A stretch of 64,000 nt of DNA from Sphingomonas sp. HITSZ_GF (GCF_029543155.1 NZ_JARQXA010000004.1:186001-250000); one strand, 5' to 3'; shown: positions 9,257-18,663, numbered from the stretch's first letter. Notes: generated by a model from the letters alone, not told the origin. Translations and numbers: made by a program.

Positions 9257-9841
9257 TTGGAAGGCAACGCAGTTCTGGATGAGTTTCGTGCTGCAGGTGC
9301 GTTGCTCGAAGGCCATTTTATCCTCTCTTCTGGCCTTCGTTCGCCCATCTTCCTGCAAAAGATGCGTATTTTCGAGGACCCTGCGCGAACCGAGCGTGTG
9401 TGCAGTGCACTAGGAAAGCTGATTCGCGAAACCTTTGGCGAAGTCGACATGGTCGTCTCGCCGGCCATCGGTGGAATCATCCCGGGCTATGAGACGGCGC
9501 GCGCGCTCGGCTGCAAGGCGGTGTTCGTCGAGCGCGAGGACGGCGAGTTCCAGCTCCGCCGCGGCTTCGAGATCCCCGAAGGCGCGCGCATCGTCATGGT
9601 CGAGGATATCGTCACCACCGGGCTGTCGTCGCGCGAATGCATCGCCGCGATCCGCAAGCATCCGGGCACGCTGCTCGGCGCCGCCTGCATCGTCGATCGC
9701 TCGAACGGCACCGCGGACGTCGGCGTGCCGCTGGTCTCGCTGCTCAAGATGGACGTGCCCGCCTATCCGGCGGACCAGCTGCCCCCCGAGCTGGCGGCGA
9801 TCCCCGCGATCAAGCCGGGCAGCCGGGCGATCACGGCATAG
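9257..9841 (+). CDS. pyrE: orotate phosphoribosyltransferase
   Basis: The 194-residue enzyme joins orotate to PRPP to form OMP in pyrimidine synthesis. The PRPP-binding motif [13 protein letters not shown] is intact, and the N-terminal EGHFILSSG is typical of the short alphaproteobacterial PyrE type. No ATG is available: the candidates are TTG at 9245 and TTG at 9257. I prefer 9257 because GGAG lies six bases upstream and the shorter N-terminus fits the family; the longer reading adds four residues. It diverges from ctaC. Use of TTG suggests modest expression. Confidence 0.95.
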   Translation: MEGNAVLDEFRAAGALLEGHFILSSGLRSPIFLQKMRIFEDPARTERVCSALGKLIRETFGEVDMVVSPAIGGIIPGYETARALGCKAVFVEREDGEFQLRRGFEIPEGARIVMVEDIVTTGLSSRECIAAIRKHPGTLLGAACIVDRSNGTADVGVPLVSLLKMDVPAYPADQLPPELAAIPAIKPGSRAITA

Positions 9842-9845
9842 TCGG

Positions 9846-10145
9846 CTAACGATAGGCTCCTTGATAGCGCCTTGGGCTGCCAAGTTGCACCAGTTCCCGG
9901 TCGCGCCATTTGCGCGCGCTATCTTGGCAATTGTGCAAGTCGTCCAGCGCCTGCGCGCGGCATTGCCTGAGCGCGCGCATGCCCTTGATGCTGTCGCAGA
10001 CAGGATAGCTACGTTCGTAGGTGGCGGCGCAGGCGCGGGTCTTGCTCCAATAGACCCGGTGCGTCTGCATGCGCTGCTCGCCCAGTTCGACTTCGCTCTG
10101 GCCGAGCGTGCCGGCAAGGAAGAGGAGGGCCAGGATGGTTTTCAT
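9846..10145 (-). CDS. small secreted cysteine-containing protein, unknown function
   Basis: The 99-residue protein has a predicted signal peptide ([15 protein letters not shown]). The mature region carries four cysteines (in RACAATY, YPVCDS, LRQCRA, HNCQDS) that could form two disulfides, and is otherwise rich in Arg, Gln and Ala. It runs convergent to pyrE, with four bases between the two stops, and diverges from pdxJ. I do not recognise a family. The signal peptide and clustered cysteines make a real periplasmic protein more likely than a chance reading frame. Confidence 0.65.
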   Translation of the reverse strand: MKTILALLFLAGTLGQSEVELGEQRMQTHRVYWSKTRACAATYERSYPVCDSIKGMRALRQCRAQALDDLHNCQDSARKWRDRELVQLGSPRRYQGAYR

Positions 10146-10222
10146 CGCGCGTCCTTCCGCTGGACTTGACCCGCATGAGGTCGCCTCCCTACGTGGCCGA
10201 ACTAAGGAAAGGGTGTGACGCG

Positions 10223-10951
10223 ATGACCGGAAAGCTCCGTCTCGGTGTAAACATCGATCACGTCGCCACCGTGCGCAACGCGCGCGGTTCGGGCTATCCC
10301 GATCCGGTGCGCGCCGCGCTGCTCGCGGTCGAGGCCGGCGCCGACGGCATCACCGCGCATCTGCGCGAGGATCGCCGCCACATCACCGACGACGACATCG
10401 CCCGGCTGGTCGACCAGCTCACGGTGCCGCTCAACCTCGAGATGGCGGCGACCGAGGAGATGCTGGCGATCGCGCTGCGCCACCGCCCGCACGCGGTCTG
10501 CATCGTGCCCGAGAAGCGCGAGGAGCGCACCACCGAGGGCGGGCTCGATGCCGCGGGGCTGCACAACCACCTTGCGCCGATGGTCGAGCAGCTGCGCGCC
10601 AATGGCAGCCGCGTCTCGCTGTTCATCGAGCCCGATGCGCGCCAGATCGACGCGGCACTCCGCCTCGGCGCGCCGGTCGTCGAGCTGCACACCGGCCGCT
10701 ATTGCGAGCTCGCCGAGAATGCGCGCGAAACCGAGCTCAAGCGCATCGCCGATGCCGCCGCGCTGGCGGTGAAGGCCGGGCTCGAGCCGCATGCCGGCCA
10801 CGGCCTGACCTTCGACAATGTCGTGCCCGTAGCGGCGATCCCGCAGATCATGGAGCTGAACATCGGCCATTTCCTGATCGGCGAGGCGATCTTCGACGGG
10901 CTCGCCCCGGTGATCGCGCGGATGCGCGCGCTGATGGATGCGGCGCGGTGA
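10223..10951 (+). CDS. pdxJ: pyridoxine 5'-phosphate synthase
   Basis: The 242-residue TIM-barrel enzyme condenses 3-amino-1-hydroxyacetone phosphate with deoxyxylulose phosphate to give pyridoxine 5'-phosphate. The N-terminal signature [16 protein letters not shown] is complete, as are the phosphate-binding HGLTF segment and the C-terminal [12 protein letters not shown]. The ATG at 10223 has AAGGAAAGGG about ten bases upstream; an in-frame ATG further upstream lacks conservation. It heads a plus-strand run with acpS, lepB and the permease, separated from acpS by a family D palindrome. Confidence 0.97.
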   Translation: MTGKLRLGVNIDHVATVRNARGSGYPDPVRAALLAVEAGADGITAHLREDRRHITDDDIARLVDQLTVPLNLEMAATEEMLAIALRHRPHAVCIVPEKREERTTEGGLDAAGLHNHLAPMVEQLRANGSRVSLFIEPDARQIDAALRLGAPVVELHTGRYCELAENARETELKRIADAAALAVKAGLEPHAGHGLTFDNVVPVAAIPQIMELNIGHFLIGEAIFDGLAPVIARMRALMDAAR

Positions 10952-10964
10952 CCGCTGCCTCTTC

Positions 10965-11046
10965 CGTCATCCCGGCGAAAGCCGGGATCTCAGGGAGGCG
11001 GGCGAGCCGCCCGCGGCACGAGACCCCGGCTTTCGCCGGGGTGACG
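10965..11046. repeat. palindromic repeat, family D, copy 2 (pdxJ-acpS gap)
   Basis: Outer arms CGTCATCCCGGCGAAAGCCG and CGGCTTTCGCCGGGGTGACG face each other across about 40 bp. The centre has its own hairpin (GGCGGG-cgag-CCGCC). It fills almost the whole gap between pdxJ and acpS and would be transcribed with them. Confidence 0.88.
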
Positions 11047-11057
11047 GTCAAGCCGTC

Positions 11058-11462
11058 ATGATCATCGGCCTCGGCTCCGACCTCTGCAATATCGAGCGGA
11101 TCCAGAGCTCGCTGGACCGTTTCGGCACACGTTTCGAGCAGCGCAGCTTCACCGAGACCGAAGTCGCCAAGGCGAAGACCCGCCCGCACAATTATGCCGC
11201 CACGCTCGCCAAGCGCTTCGCCGCCAAGGAAGCCTTCTCCAAGGCAGTGGGAACCGGGTTCAAGGCGGGCGTGTTCATGAAGGACATCGGCGTCGTCAAT
11301 GCGCCGTCCGGCGCGCCCACCCTGGCGCTGACCGGCGGCGCAAAGGCGAGGCTTGACGCCATCACCCCCGCGGGTCACGTCGCGAAGGTGCATCTGACGC
11401 TGACGGACGATCATCCCTGGGCGTTCGCCATGGTGATGATCGAGGCGGTGAAGGAAGGTTGA
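11058..11462 (+). CDS. acpS: holo-[acyl-carrier-protein] synthase
   Basis: The 134-residue enzyme transfers 4'-phosphopantetheine from CoA to acyl carrier protein. The Mg-binding N-terminus [14 protein letters not shown] and the second motif [15 protein letters not shown] are both intact, and length is normal. The ATG at 11058 is the family start. The stop overlaps the lepB start (TGATG), so acpS and lepB are translationally coupled, an arrangement common in alphaproteobacteria. Confidence 0.97.
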   Translation: MIIGLGSDLCNIERIQSSLDRFGTRFEQRSFTETEVAKAKTRPHNYAATLAKRFAAKEAFSKAVGTGFKAGVFMKDIGVVNAPSGAPTLALTGGAKARLDAITPAGHVAKVHLTLTDDHPWAFAMVMIEAVKEG

Positions 11463-12334
11463 TGGGGGCGGACGAGCTCGCGTTGAGTCACGAAGCGTTC
11501 GAGGAGGAGGCCGAAGCCCGACCGCACACCGATTGGTGGGCCGAGGCGCGCGGTATCCTCTGGCTCGTGATCGCCGTGCTCGGCTTCCACAGCCTGATCG
11601 CCAAGCCCTTCTTCATCCCCAGCGAATCGATGCTGCCCGGCCTGCTCGTCGGCGATCGGCTGGTGGTCACCAAATATCCCTATGGCTTCAGCTGGGTGAC
11701 GCCGACCTTCCACATCCTGCCGCACATGCCCGGCCGGATCCTCGGCAAGCTGCCCGAGCGCGGCGACGTGGTGATCGTCACGCCGCCCGGCACCAACACC
11801 GATTACATCAAGCGGGTGATCGGCCTGCCCGGCGACACGATCGGCGTGCGCGGCGGCATCGTCTATCTGAACGGCCAGCCGGTCCCGCGCCGGGCGATGG
11901 CCGATCGCTATATTCCCGTCGACGCCAATACGCGTTGCAGCCCGGATCAATATCCCGGCCTCCGGGTTATGCGCGGCGACAGGCTCTACTGCCGCCTGCC
12001 GATCTTCCGCGAGACGCTTCCCAATGGCCGGTCCTACGACACCGTCGATCTCGGCTTCTTCCCCGGCCGTGGCGACAATTATCCCGAGATCCGCGTGCCG
12101 AAGGGCAAGGTGTTCCTGATGGGCGACAATCGCGATCGCTCGGCCGACAGCCGCTTCACCCTTGCCGAGAATGGGCTGGGCGGTCCGGTGCCCTGGGAGA
12201 ATATCGGCGGCCGCGCCGAGTTCATCACCTTCAGCCTCGACGGCAGCGCCAGCTGGAACCCGCTGACCTGGCCGCAGAGCTTCCGCCCCGGCCGCGCCGG
12301 CACCTCGCTCCATCCGCAACGGGACAGCCAGTGA
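11462..12334 (+). CDS. lepB: signal peptidase I
   Basis: The 290-residue membrane serine protease removes signal peptides from exported preproteins. It has one N-terminal transmembrane helix (about 31-48) followed by the catalytic motif SESMLPG with the nucleophile near Ser56. The general base is the lysine in DYIKRVIGLPGD (near Lys117), and the C-terminal box GDNRDRSADSRF is present. The start was taken as ATG 11462, preceded by GAAGGAAGG and overlapping the acpS stop; TTG at 11459 is an in-frame alternative. The stop overlaps the downstream permease start (TGATG). Confidence 0.97.
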   Translation: MGADELALSHEAFEEEAEARPHTDWWAEARGILWLVIAVLGFHSLIAKPFFIPSESMLPGLLVGDRLVVTKYPYGFSWVTPTFHILPHMPGRILGKLPERGDVVIVTPPGTNTDYIKRVIGLPGDTIGVRGGIVYLNGQPVPRRAMADRYIPVDANTRCSPDQYPGLRVMRGDRLYCRLPIFRETLPNGRSYDTVDLGFFPGRGDNYPEIRVPKGKVFLMGDNRDRSADSRFTLAENGLGGPVPWENIGGRAEFITFSLDGSASWNPLTWPQSFRPGRAGTSLHPQRDSQ

Positions 12335-13497
12335 TGAGTGATCCGCTCGCCTCCGACAAGGTGCATGTCGTCACCGAGCCCGGCCCGAACGAGCTGCGCG
12401 ATCCGATGGTCCGCGCCGAGCTGAAGAAGGCGAGCGTCTGGTTCGGCATGGGGATCGCGGTCGCGCTGGTCGTGCTGCTGATCCAGCCGCTGCTGATCAT
12501 CTTCGGGGGCCTCGTCTTCGCCTCAATGCTCGATGGCGGTGCGCGCCTGCTCGGCCGCATCCTGCCGATCCCGCGTGCGCTGCGCATCTTCATCGTCATC
12601 CTGCTGGTGATCGCCTTCTTCGGCGGCATCTTCTACCTGACCGGCGTCCAGATCTCGGCCCAGGCCGAGCAGCTCCGCACCACGCTTGAGGTTCAGGCCA
12701 ACAAGGTCGCGCAATGGGTGTCCGAGCTGGGGTTGATGCCCGGCCGCTCGGACCTGACCGGGCTGGTCCAGCAGGCGCTGGGCAGCGTCGGCAAGCTCAC
12801 CTCGGCGGTCGGCTCGGTGTTCGGTGCGGTCTCCAGCTTCCTGATGATCGTGATCATCGGCCTGTTCGTGGCGCTCGAGCCGCGCATCTACGAGCGCGGG
12901 CTGCAATGGATGGTGCCCAGCGACGCGCGCGACCAGTTTGCGCTGACCATCAGCCGCATGGCCACCACGATGCGCCGCCTGCTCGCCGGGCGCCTGCTCG
13001 GCATGCTGTTCGAAGGCGTGCTCACCGCCATCTGCCTGTGGCTGGCGGGCGTGCCGATGGCGCTGCTGCTCGGCATCATCACCGGCGTGCTTGCCTTCAT
13101 CCCCAATATCGGTGCGTTCATCTCGGGCGTGTTGATGGTCTCGGTCGGCTTCAGCGCCGGCACCGATACCGGCATCTGGGCGATCATCATCTATTTCGGC
13201 GTGCAGAATTTCGACGGCTATGTCGTGCTGCCGCTGGTCGCCAAGCGCACCGTCGACATGCCGCCCGCGCTCACTCTGTCGTCGCAGATCCTCGCCAGCA
13301 CGCTGTTCGGCGTGCTCGGCCTGGCGCTTGCCGATCCGATCGTCGCGATGATCAAGGTCGCGCTGGAAAGCGAGGCCGAGCGCGCCGCCCGCGCCTCGTC
13401 CGAGCATGGCCCCCGCCAGAAATGGCGCGTCCGGCTGCGCCGCCATTATGAGCAGGACGCACCGACCCAGCTCGATCCGCCCACGGGCGCGGCATGA
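12334..13497 (+). CDS. AI-2E family (PerM/YdiK-like) transporter
   Basis: The 387-residue polytopic membrane protein has the family layout: two pairs of N-terminal helices, a soluble segment (about 105-160), then a C-terminal bundle with the conserved stretch GVLAFIPNIGAFISG. Family members are efflux permeases of mixed substrate; the AI-2 label comes from TqsA and should not be taken as evidence of autoinducer transport. The ATG at 12334 overlaps the lepB stop. The last 50 residues are basic and cytoplasmic. The stop overlaps the isomerase start. Confidence 0.93.
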   Translation: MSDPLASDKVHVVTEPGPNELRDPMVRAELKKASVWFGMGIAVALVVLLIQPLLIIFGGLVFASMLDGGARLLGRILPIPRALRIFIVILLVIAFFGGIFYLTGVQISAQAEQLRTTLEVQANKVAQWVSELGLMPGRSDLTGLVQQALGSVGKLTSAVGSVFGAVSSFLMIVIIGLFVALEPRIYERGLQWMVPSDARDQFALTISRMATTMRRLLAGRLLGMLFEGVLTAICLWLAGVPMALLLGIITGVLAFIPNIGAFISGVLMVSVGFSAGTDTGIWAIIIYFGVQNFDGYVVLPLVAKRTVDMPPALTLSSQILASTLFGVLGLALADPIVAMIKVALESEAERAARASSEHGPRQKWRVRLRRHYEQDAPTQLDPPTGAA

Positions 13498-14117
13498 TCC
13501 TCTATGATTATTTCCGGTCCTCGGCCGCCTATCGGGTGCGCATCGCGCTCAATCTGAAGGGGCTGCCCTATGACCGGCGCGACGTGATGCTGCTCGAGAA
13601 CCAGCAGCGCAGCCCCGAGCATCTCGCGCGCAACCCGCAAGGCTTCGTGCCGGCATTGGAGGTGGAGGGCGGCACCGTGCTCACCCAGAGCCTGGCGATC
13701 ATCGACTGGCTCGATGCCCGGCATCCCGCGCCGCGGCTGATCTCCGCCGATCCCGATGCGCGCGCGGCGGCGCTGGCGCGCGCGCTGGTGATCGCGGCGG
13801 ACACGCATCCGCTCAACAATCTGCGCGTGATGCGGCGGCTCAAGGCGATGGGCGTCGACGAGGCCGGGCGCAACGACTGGACGCGCCACTGGATCGTCGA
13901 GGGCTTCGCTGCGTTGGAGGCGATGGCGGGCGACGGCCCGTTCCTCGGTGGCGACGCGCCCGGCGTCGCGGACGTCTTCCTGGTGCCCCAGATGTACAAT
14001 GCCCGCCGTTTCGACACGCCACTCGATGCCTTTCCCCGGCTGGTAGCGATCGACGCCGCCTGCACCGCGCTGCCGGCCTTCGCCGCCGCCCATCCCGACG
14101 CCGTGGCGCCGAAGTGA
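13494..14117 (+). CDS. maiA: maleylacetoacetate isomerase (zeta-class glutathione S-transferase)
   Basis: The 207-residue GST-fold enzyme isomerises maleylacetoacetate to fumarylacetoacetate in tyrosine degradation. The N-terminal active-site signature is YFRSSAAYRVRIALN, with the two serines that mark the zeta class. The glutathione-binding QSLAIIDWLD follows near residue 64. Length is normal. It overlaps the permease by 4 bp (ATGA). No other tyrosine-catabolic gene is in view, so the pathway assignment rests on the family only. Confidence 0.93.
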   Translation: MILYDYFRSSAAYRVRIALNLKGLPYDRRDVMLLENQQRSPEHLARNPQGFVPALEVEGGTVLTQSLAIIDWLDARHPAPRLISADPDARAAALARALVIAADTHPLNNLRVMRRLKAMGVDEAGRNDWTRHWIVEGFAALEAMAGDGPFLGGDAPGVADVFLVPQMYNARRFDTPLDAFPRLVAIDAACTALPAFAAAHPDAVAPK

Positions 14118-14130
14118 GGCTCGCCCTTTT

Positions 14131-14238
14131 AAGCCCCTCCCCTTCAGGGGAGGGGTTTGGGGTGGGGCGGGTGTCTCATCGAGACCGGCGCTTGCGGATA
14201 GGCCCCACCCCAACCCCTCCCCTGAAGGGGAGGGGCTT
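14131..14238. repeat. palindromic repeat, family C, at the start of the TonB receptor gene
   Basis: The arms AAGCCCCTCCCCTTCAGGGG and CCCCTGAAGGGGAGGGGCTT enclose inner arms GGGGTGGGGC and GCCCCACCCC and a roughly 40-bp centre. The outer arms are perfectly complementary. It lies between the maiA stop and the first credible signal peptide of the receptor, and is open in the receptor's reading frame. Confidence 0.9.
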
Positions 14239-14248
14239 TATCTGGGCG

Positions 14249-16279
14249 ATGGCGCTTGCGCTTCCGCTCCCCGCCTTCGCGCAGGACCAGGACGAAGCGC
14301 AGATCGTCGTCACCGGCCGCGGGCTCGAAGCCCCGCCGGGCGACGCCGCCTATGACGTAGTGACGATCGGCCGCGAGCGGATCGCCGGCACCGCCAGCGG
14401 GCGGCTGGAGGATGCGCTGCGCGATGCCGCCGGGCTCGCCCAGTTCCGCCGCTCCGATTCGCGCTCGGCGCACCCGACTTCGCAGGGGATCACCCTGCGC
14501 GGGCTTGGCGGCAATGCCTCGAGCCGCGCGCTGCTGCTGCTCGATGGCGTGCCCCAGGCCGATCCGTTCGGCGGCTGGGTTGCCTTCCCCGCCTATCTGC
14601 CGAGCCGCCTCGCCGGCGCGCGCATCGTGCGCGGCGGGGGCAGCGGCTATGCCGGGCCGGGCGCGCTCGCCGGCACGATCGAGCTGGAGAGCGGCGGCCC
14701 CGCCCAGCTCGGCAGCCTCGATCTCGATGCGCTCTATGGCAGCCGCAACAGCCTCGATCTGTCGGGCGTCGGCGCGGCGACGCTCGGGCGCGGCTTCGTC
14801 ACGCTTGCCGGCCAATATGCGCGTGGCGACGGCTTCACCCCGATCGTCGAACGCAGCCGCGGCCCAGCCGACCGGCCTGCCCCCTATGAGCAGGCGGCGG
14901 TCGCGATTCGCGCTGTCACCGATCTCGGCGGCGATACCGAGCTCCAGGCCAATCTCTCCGCCTTCACCGATCACCGCGATCGCGGCGTCGACTTCACTCG
15001 GGTGAAGAGCGAAGGCGCCGATGCCAGCCTGCGCATCGTCGGCAAGGGCGAATGGGGCTGGTCGGCGCTCGCCTATCTGCAGACGCGCGGCTTCGCCTCG
15101 GGTTTTGCCAGCATCAACGACACGCGCACCACCGCGACCGCCACGCTCGATCAATATGCCGTGCCCGCCACCGGGATCGGCGCCCGCGTCGAGATCGCGC
15201 CGCCGATGGGCGGCGGCGTCACCCTGCGCCTCGGCAGCGACCTGCGCCGCGTCTCGGGCCGAACCGAGGAACTCTACACCTATGTCTCCGCCAGCCCGAC
15301 GCGCCGACGCGTGGCGGGCGGCGAGAGCCTGACGCTCGGCGGCTTCGCCGACGCCAGCTATGAAAGCGGCCCGCTCACGCTCAGCCTGGGCGGGCGGCTC
15401 GATCATTGGGACATCACCGATGGCGCGCTGCTTGAGACACCGCTCGCCGGCGGCGCGGCGCTCACCGACAGCCGCTTTCCCGATCGCCATGGCTGGGAAG
15501 CCACCGGCCGCGCCGGCGCGGCATACCGGCTCGGCGCTGTGACGCTGCGCACGGCGGCCTATCGCGGCTGGCGCCTGCCGACGCTCAACGAGCTCTACCG
15601 TCCCTTTCGCGTCGGGGCCGACGCCACCGCCGCCAACGCCGCGCTCGATCCCGAGCGGCTTGCCGGCGCCGAGATCGGCGCGGACTGGCGCCCGGCGCCG
15701 TCGCTGACCTTGCGCGCCACCGGCTATTGGAACCGCCTCACCGCCGCTATCGCCAATGTGACGATCGCGCAGGGGCCGGGCACCTTCCCCGGCGTCGGCG
15801 TGGTCTCGGCGGCGGGCTTCTATCGCCAGCGCCAGAATCTCGACGCGGTGACCGCCAAGGGCGTCGAGCTCGACGGCAGCTGGAGCGCCGGCGCTCTCAG
15901 CCTCGCCGCCTCCTATGCCTTCACCGATTCGCGCGTCTCCGCCTCGGGCGCCGCGGCGGCGCTCGACGGGCTGCGCCCCGCCCAGACCGCGCGGCACCAG
16001 GCCAGCGCCACGCTCGGCTGGCACCGCGGCGATGCCGGGGCGTCGCTCACCGCGCGCTATGCCGGCCCGCAATTCGAGGACGACCAGAATACGCGCGTGC
16101 TGAAGGGCGCCTTCACGCTCGACGCCACCGCGGCATTGCCGATCACCCGCCATCTCGCGCTCCAGGCCCGCGCCGAGAATATCTTCGATGCCGAGGTGCA
16201 GGCGGGGATCAGCGGCCCCGGCGTGATCGAGCGGGCGCTGCCGCGGACCTTGTGGATCGGGGCGCGGGTGCGGCTCTAG
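14249..16279 (+). CDS. TonB-dependent outer-membrane receptor
   Basis: The 676-residue protein (from ATG 14249) has a plug domain (conserved QGITLRGLGGNASSRALLLLDG) followed by a beta-barrel ending in VRL. Internal barrel landmarks include GWRLPTLNELYRPF and the C-terminal NIFDAEVQ. It resembles small BtuB-like or siderophore-type receptors; the ligand cannot be read. The start is uncertain: MALALPLPAFAQ is a very short, uncharged signal sequence, whereas a GTG at 14114 overlapping the maiA stop stays in frame through the family C repeat and gives MRLALLSPSP. Either the repeat inserted into the original leader, or an unusual short leader is used. Confidence 0.9.
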   Translation: MALALPLPAFAQDQDEAQIVVTGRGLEAPPGDAAYDVVTIGRERIAGTASGRLEDALRDAAGLAQFRRSDSRSAHPTSQGITLRGLGGNASSRALLLLDGVPQADPFGGWVAFPAYLPSRLAGARIVRGGGSGYAGPGALAGTIELESGGPAQLGSLDLDALYGSRNSLDLSGVGAATLGRGFVTLAGQYARGDGFTPIVERSRGPADRPAPYEQAAVAIRAVTDLGGDTELQANLSAFTDHRDRGVDFTRVKSEGADASLRIVGKGEWGWSALAYLQTRGFASGFASINDTRTTATATLDQYAVPATGIGARVEIAPPMGGGVTLRLGSDLRRVSGRTEELYTYVSASPTRRRVAGGESLTLGGFADASYESGPLTLSLGGRLDHWDITDGALLETPLAGGAALTDSRFPDRHGWEATGRAGAAYRLGAVTLRTAAYRGWRLPTLNELYRPFRVGADATAANAALDPERLAGAEIGADWRPAPSLTLRATGYWNRLTAAIANVTIAQGPGTFPGVGVVSAAGFYRQRQNLDAVTAKGVELDGSWSAGALSLAASYAFTDSRVSASGAAAALDGLRPAQTARHQASATLGWHRGDAGASLTARYAGPQFEDDQNTRVLKGAFTLDATAALPITRHLALQARAENIFDAEVQAGISGPGVIERALPRTLWIGARVRL

Positions 16280-16330
16280 GCCGCGTACCGGCCCAATCCG
16301 TCACCCCCAATAACCGCCATCCCCAATAGC

Positions 16331-16412
16331 CGTCATCCCGGCGAAAGCCGGGATCTCGCGCGGCTCCTGCCCCGCGCCTTCGCCTGAGATCCCGGCTTTC
16401 GCCGGGATGACG
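16331..16412. repeat. palindromic repeat, family D, copy 3
   Basis: CGTCATCCCGGCGAAAGCCG and CGGCTTTCGCCGGGATGACG face each other. On both flanks shorter decayed or tandem pieces recur (CCCCAATARCCG on the left, GACGGATTGGGG on the right). The right-hand series runs into the stop codon of the glycosyltransferase (GATGACGGCTATTGG). Together these fill the gap 16280-16448. Confidence 0.85.
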
Positions 16413-16448
16413 GATTGGGGCGGGGGACGGATTGGGGGAGGATGACGG

Positions 16449-17537
16449 CTATTGGCCGCCCGCCACCCGGTCGAACAGCGCGAGATATTCAGCAATCGGA
16501 TCGCCGCCCGACACCACCGGCTCCGGCCGCGCCGCCTCGGGCCCCAGCCAATGGTCCAGCGCCGCGACCAGCCCGTCGGCATCCTCGCGGTCGATCACCG
16601 TTCCCAGCGCGGGCGTATGCACGATCTCGCGCACCGCCACGCTCGATTCGGTCGAGACCACCGGCGTTCCCACCGACAGCGCCTCGCGCAGCACGCCGGG
16701 CACGCCTTCATAGTCCGAGGTCAGCACCGCGACTGCGGCGCCCTTGAGCGCCGGCAGCGGATCGCCGGCATGGCCCGGCATCGTCACCCGGCCGCCGAGC
16801 CCCAGCGCCGCCACCTGCGCCTCCAGCGCCGCGCGGGCGCCGCCTTCGCCGAGCAGCAGCAGCTGGATATCCTGATCGGCGAGCCGGGGCAGGGCGGCGA
16901 GCAGCCGGTCCCAGCGCTTCTGCGGCTCAAGCCGGCCGACGCCGATCAGGTAGCGGCCCGCGGGCAGCACCACCGGCGCGGCATCGGCGATCGTGGCGGC
17001 GGGCGGATTGGCGATCACGCTCACCCGGTTCGCCGGCATGCCCATCTCGGCCACCGCCTCCGCCGCCATCGCCGGGGTCATCGCCACGACATGGTCGAGG
17101 AAGCGCGGGTGCAGCCGCAGCCAGCGGCGATAGCGCCACGCCGCGCCCGGCGAGAGCTCGGGGCGGACCAGCGCGTTCGAAACCTTGGCGACGATCGGCG
17201 GGCAGGTGCGGCCCAGCCGCAGCCGGGTCGCCGCGGCGATCCCGCTATAGTGGTTGCCCGCGCAGAAGATCAGGTCGGGCTGCACCGCGCGGACATGCCT
17301 CGCCAGCGAGAGCAGCGCCGAATAGCGCGCGTCGCCCAGCTCGATCAGCTCGATCCCCTGCGGGATTTCGGCGGCCAGCGGTCCCTCGCGGCTGCCCAGA
17401 ACCAGCGTCACCCGGCGCCCCGATTTCAGCCATCCCGCGGCCATGCGCAGCATCGCCCGCTCCACCCCGCCGCCCTGCAGTCGCTGGGCATAGGTGAGGA
17501 TATGCTGTGCGGTATCGGAATGGGTGCGGTGCAACAT
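16449..17537 (-). CDS. glycosyltransferase family 4
   Basis: The 362-residue GT-B enzyme is a retaining glycosyltransferase that probably works at the cytoplasmic membrane face. Its N-terminal acceptor domain begins after ILTYAQRLQGGGVERAMLRM, with the glycine-rich loop. The donor-binding domain has ExxxxxxxE in YEGVPGVLREAL and IGVGRLEPQKRWDRLL. The ATG at 17537 has AAGGGC a few bases upstream; the longer reading upstream is not conserved. It diverges from the membrane-protein gene at 17731, which starts a second glycan operon. Donor and acceptor are unknown. Confidence 0.9.
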   Translation of the reverse strand: MLHRTHSDTAQHILTYAQRLQGGGVERAMLRMAAGWLKSGRRVTLVLGSREGPLAAEIPQGIELIELGDARYSALLSLARHVRAVQPDLIFCAGNHYSGIAAATRLRLGRTCPPIVAKVSNALVRPELSPGAAWRYRRWLRLHPRFLDHVVAMTPAMAAEAVAEMGMPANRVSVIANPPAATIADAAPVVLPAGRYLIGVGRLEPQKRWDRLLAALPRLADQDIQLLLLGEGGARAALEAQVAALGLGGRVTMPGHAGDPLPALKGAAVAVLTSDYEGVPGVLREALSVGTPVVSTESSVAVREIVHTPALGTVIDREDADGLVAALDHWLGPEAARPEPVVSGGDPIAEYLALFDRVAGGQ

Positions 17538-17671
17538 AAGCCCTTGCGGATTGCCACTCTTAGGCCCAAATCGCCCCCGCAATAAACCGCATTCTGCTGT
17601 CACCAGCCATTTTCGCGTTGGCGTGATCTGGGGGGCTGAGCGCCGCGAAGCGCGGATAAAGTGCTGTAATC

Positions 17672-17687
17672 GCTCGAATTTTCGAGC
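17672..17687. promoter_or_regulatory. 16-bp perfect palindrome, candidate operator
   Basis: GCTCGAA-TT-TTCGAGC lies about 45 bp upstream of the membrane-protein start at 17731, in the divergent gap between two glycan genes. Position and symmetry suit a repressor or activator site. No regulator is identified. Confidence 0.4.
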
Positions 17688-17730
17688 TGCGGAATATGAT
17701 TCGGTGAACGAACCAAGTCTGGAGGCTTCG

Positions 17731-18663
17731 GTGAACACGAGCGTTGTCGAGGCCGTCCCCCTCCCGGGCGGGCCCGACCTTGCGGGTCTGGAGCCCGTCG
17801 AAAAGATCAAGCGTCGCTGGCCGGCCATCGTCGGCGGCGCGCTGACACTCCTCATGATCGTGGCGCTGGGCCGCGAGCTGTTCGGCTCGGGGCTGGCGGG
17901 GCTGTATCGCAACCTGCCGACCAACCCGCTCTTCTATCTGGTCTTCGCGCTCTATTATGTGGGCCCGCCGACCTTCGACTACATCATCTTCAAGCGCCTC
18001 TGGCAGATCCCGCTCGCCGGGCTCGCCGCGCTCCACAAGAAGCGCATCTCGAACGAAGTGCTGTTCGGCTATTCGGGCGAGGCCTATTTCTACGCCTGGG
18101 CGCGCCAGCGCACCCAGATGGTGGCGGCGCCCTTCGGCGCGGTGAAGGACGTGATGATCCTGTCGGCGATCGCCGGCAACGCGATCACGTTGATCATGAT
18201 GATCCTCGGCCTGCCGCTCTATCTCGGGCTGGTGCCGCCCAGCTGGAAGCTGGCAGTGGTCGGCTCGGTCGCCGTGCTGGTGCTGATGTCGGTGCCCTTC
18301 CTGATCTTCTCGAAGCGCGTCTTCTCGCTGCCGCGCCGCGAGCTGTGGTGGGTCTTCCTCGTCCACTGCGCGCGCATCGTCACCGGCTCGCTGCTGGTCG
18401 CGATCGCCTGGCATCTGGCGATGCCCAACGTCTCGATCGGCGTGTGGCTGATGATGGCCGCCGGCCGCCTGCTGGTCTGGCGCCTGCCGCTGGTGCCGAG
18501 CAAGGAGGCCGCCTTCGCCGCGATCACCGGCGTGGTGATCGGCCAGGGCTCGTCGATGTCCGAGCTGATGGCACTGATCGCCGGTCTCACCCTTCTCGCC
18601 CATGTCACGCTGATCGGGGGCTTCAGCGTCCAGGCCCTGCTCACGAGGAACAAGCAGCAATGA
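17731..18663 (+). CDS. polytopic inner-membrane protein of a glycan cluster, unknown function
   Basis: The 310-residue protein has about seven hydrophobic segments. The start is GTG at 17731, which has GGAGG five bases upstream; a GTG at 17704 is weaker. Some features recall the lysylphosphatidylglycerol synthase/flippase-like membrane family (helical bundle, GRLLVWRLPLVPSKE segment), but I would not assign it. It overlaps the DUF2141 gene by 4 bp (ATGA), and a GT4 gene follows. The grouping suggests transport or assembly of a surface glycan or glycolipid; that is inference. Confidence 0.85.
   Translation: MNTSVVEAVPLPGGPDLAGLEPVEKIKRRWPAIVGGALTLLMIVALGRELFGSGLAGLYRNLPTNPLFYLVFALYYVGPPTFDYIIFKRLWQIPLAGLAALHKKRISNEVLFGYSGEAYFYAWARQRTQMVAAPFGAVKDVMILSAIAGNAITLIMMILGLPLYLGLVPPSWKLAVVGSVAVLVLMSVPFLIFSKRVFSLPRRELWWVFLVHCARIVTGSLLVAIAWHLAMPNVSIGVWLMMAAGRLLVWRLPLVPSKEAAFAAITGVVIGQGSSMSELMALIAGLTLLAHVTLIGGFSVQALLTRNKQQ

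Noticed and set aside
10965..11046. Family D repeats as ordinary Rho-independent terminators
   Set aside because: No U tract follows the hairpins, and copies occur inside likely operons and upstream of starts, so termination is not their general role.
12334..13497. Quorum-sensing AI-2 exporter
   Set aside because: The family name derives from one E. coli member; no luxS or lsr gene is in view, so only the family label is supported.
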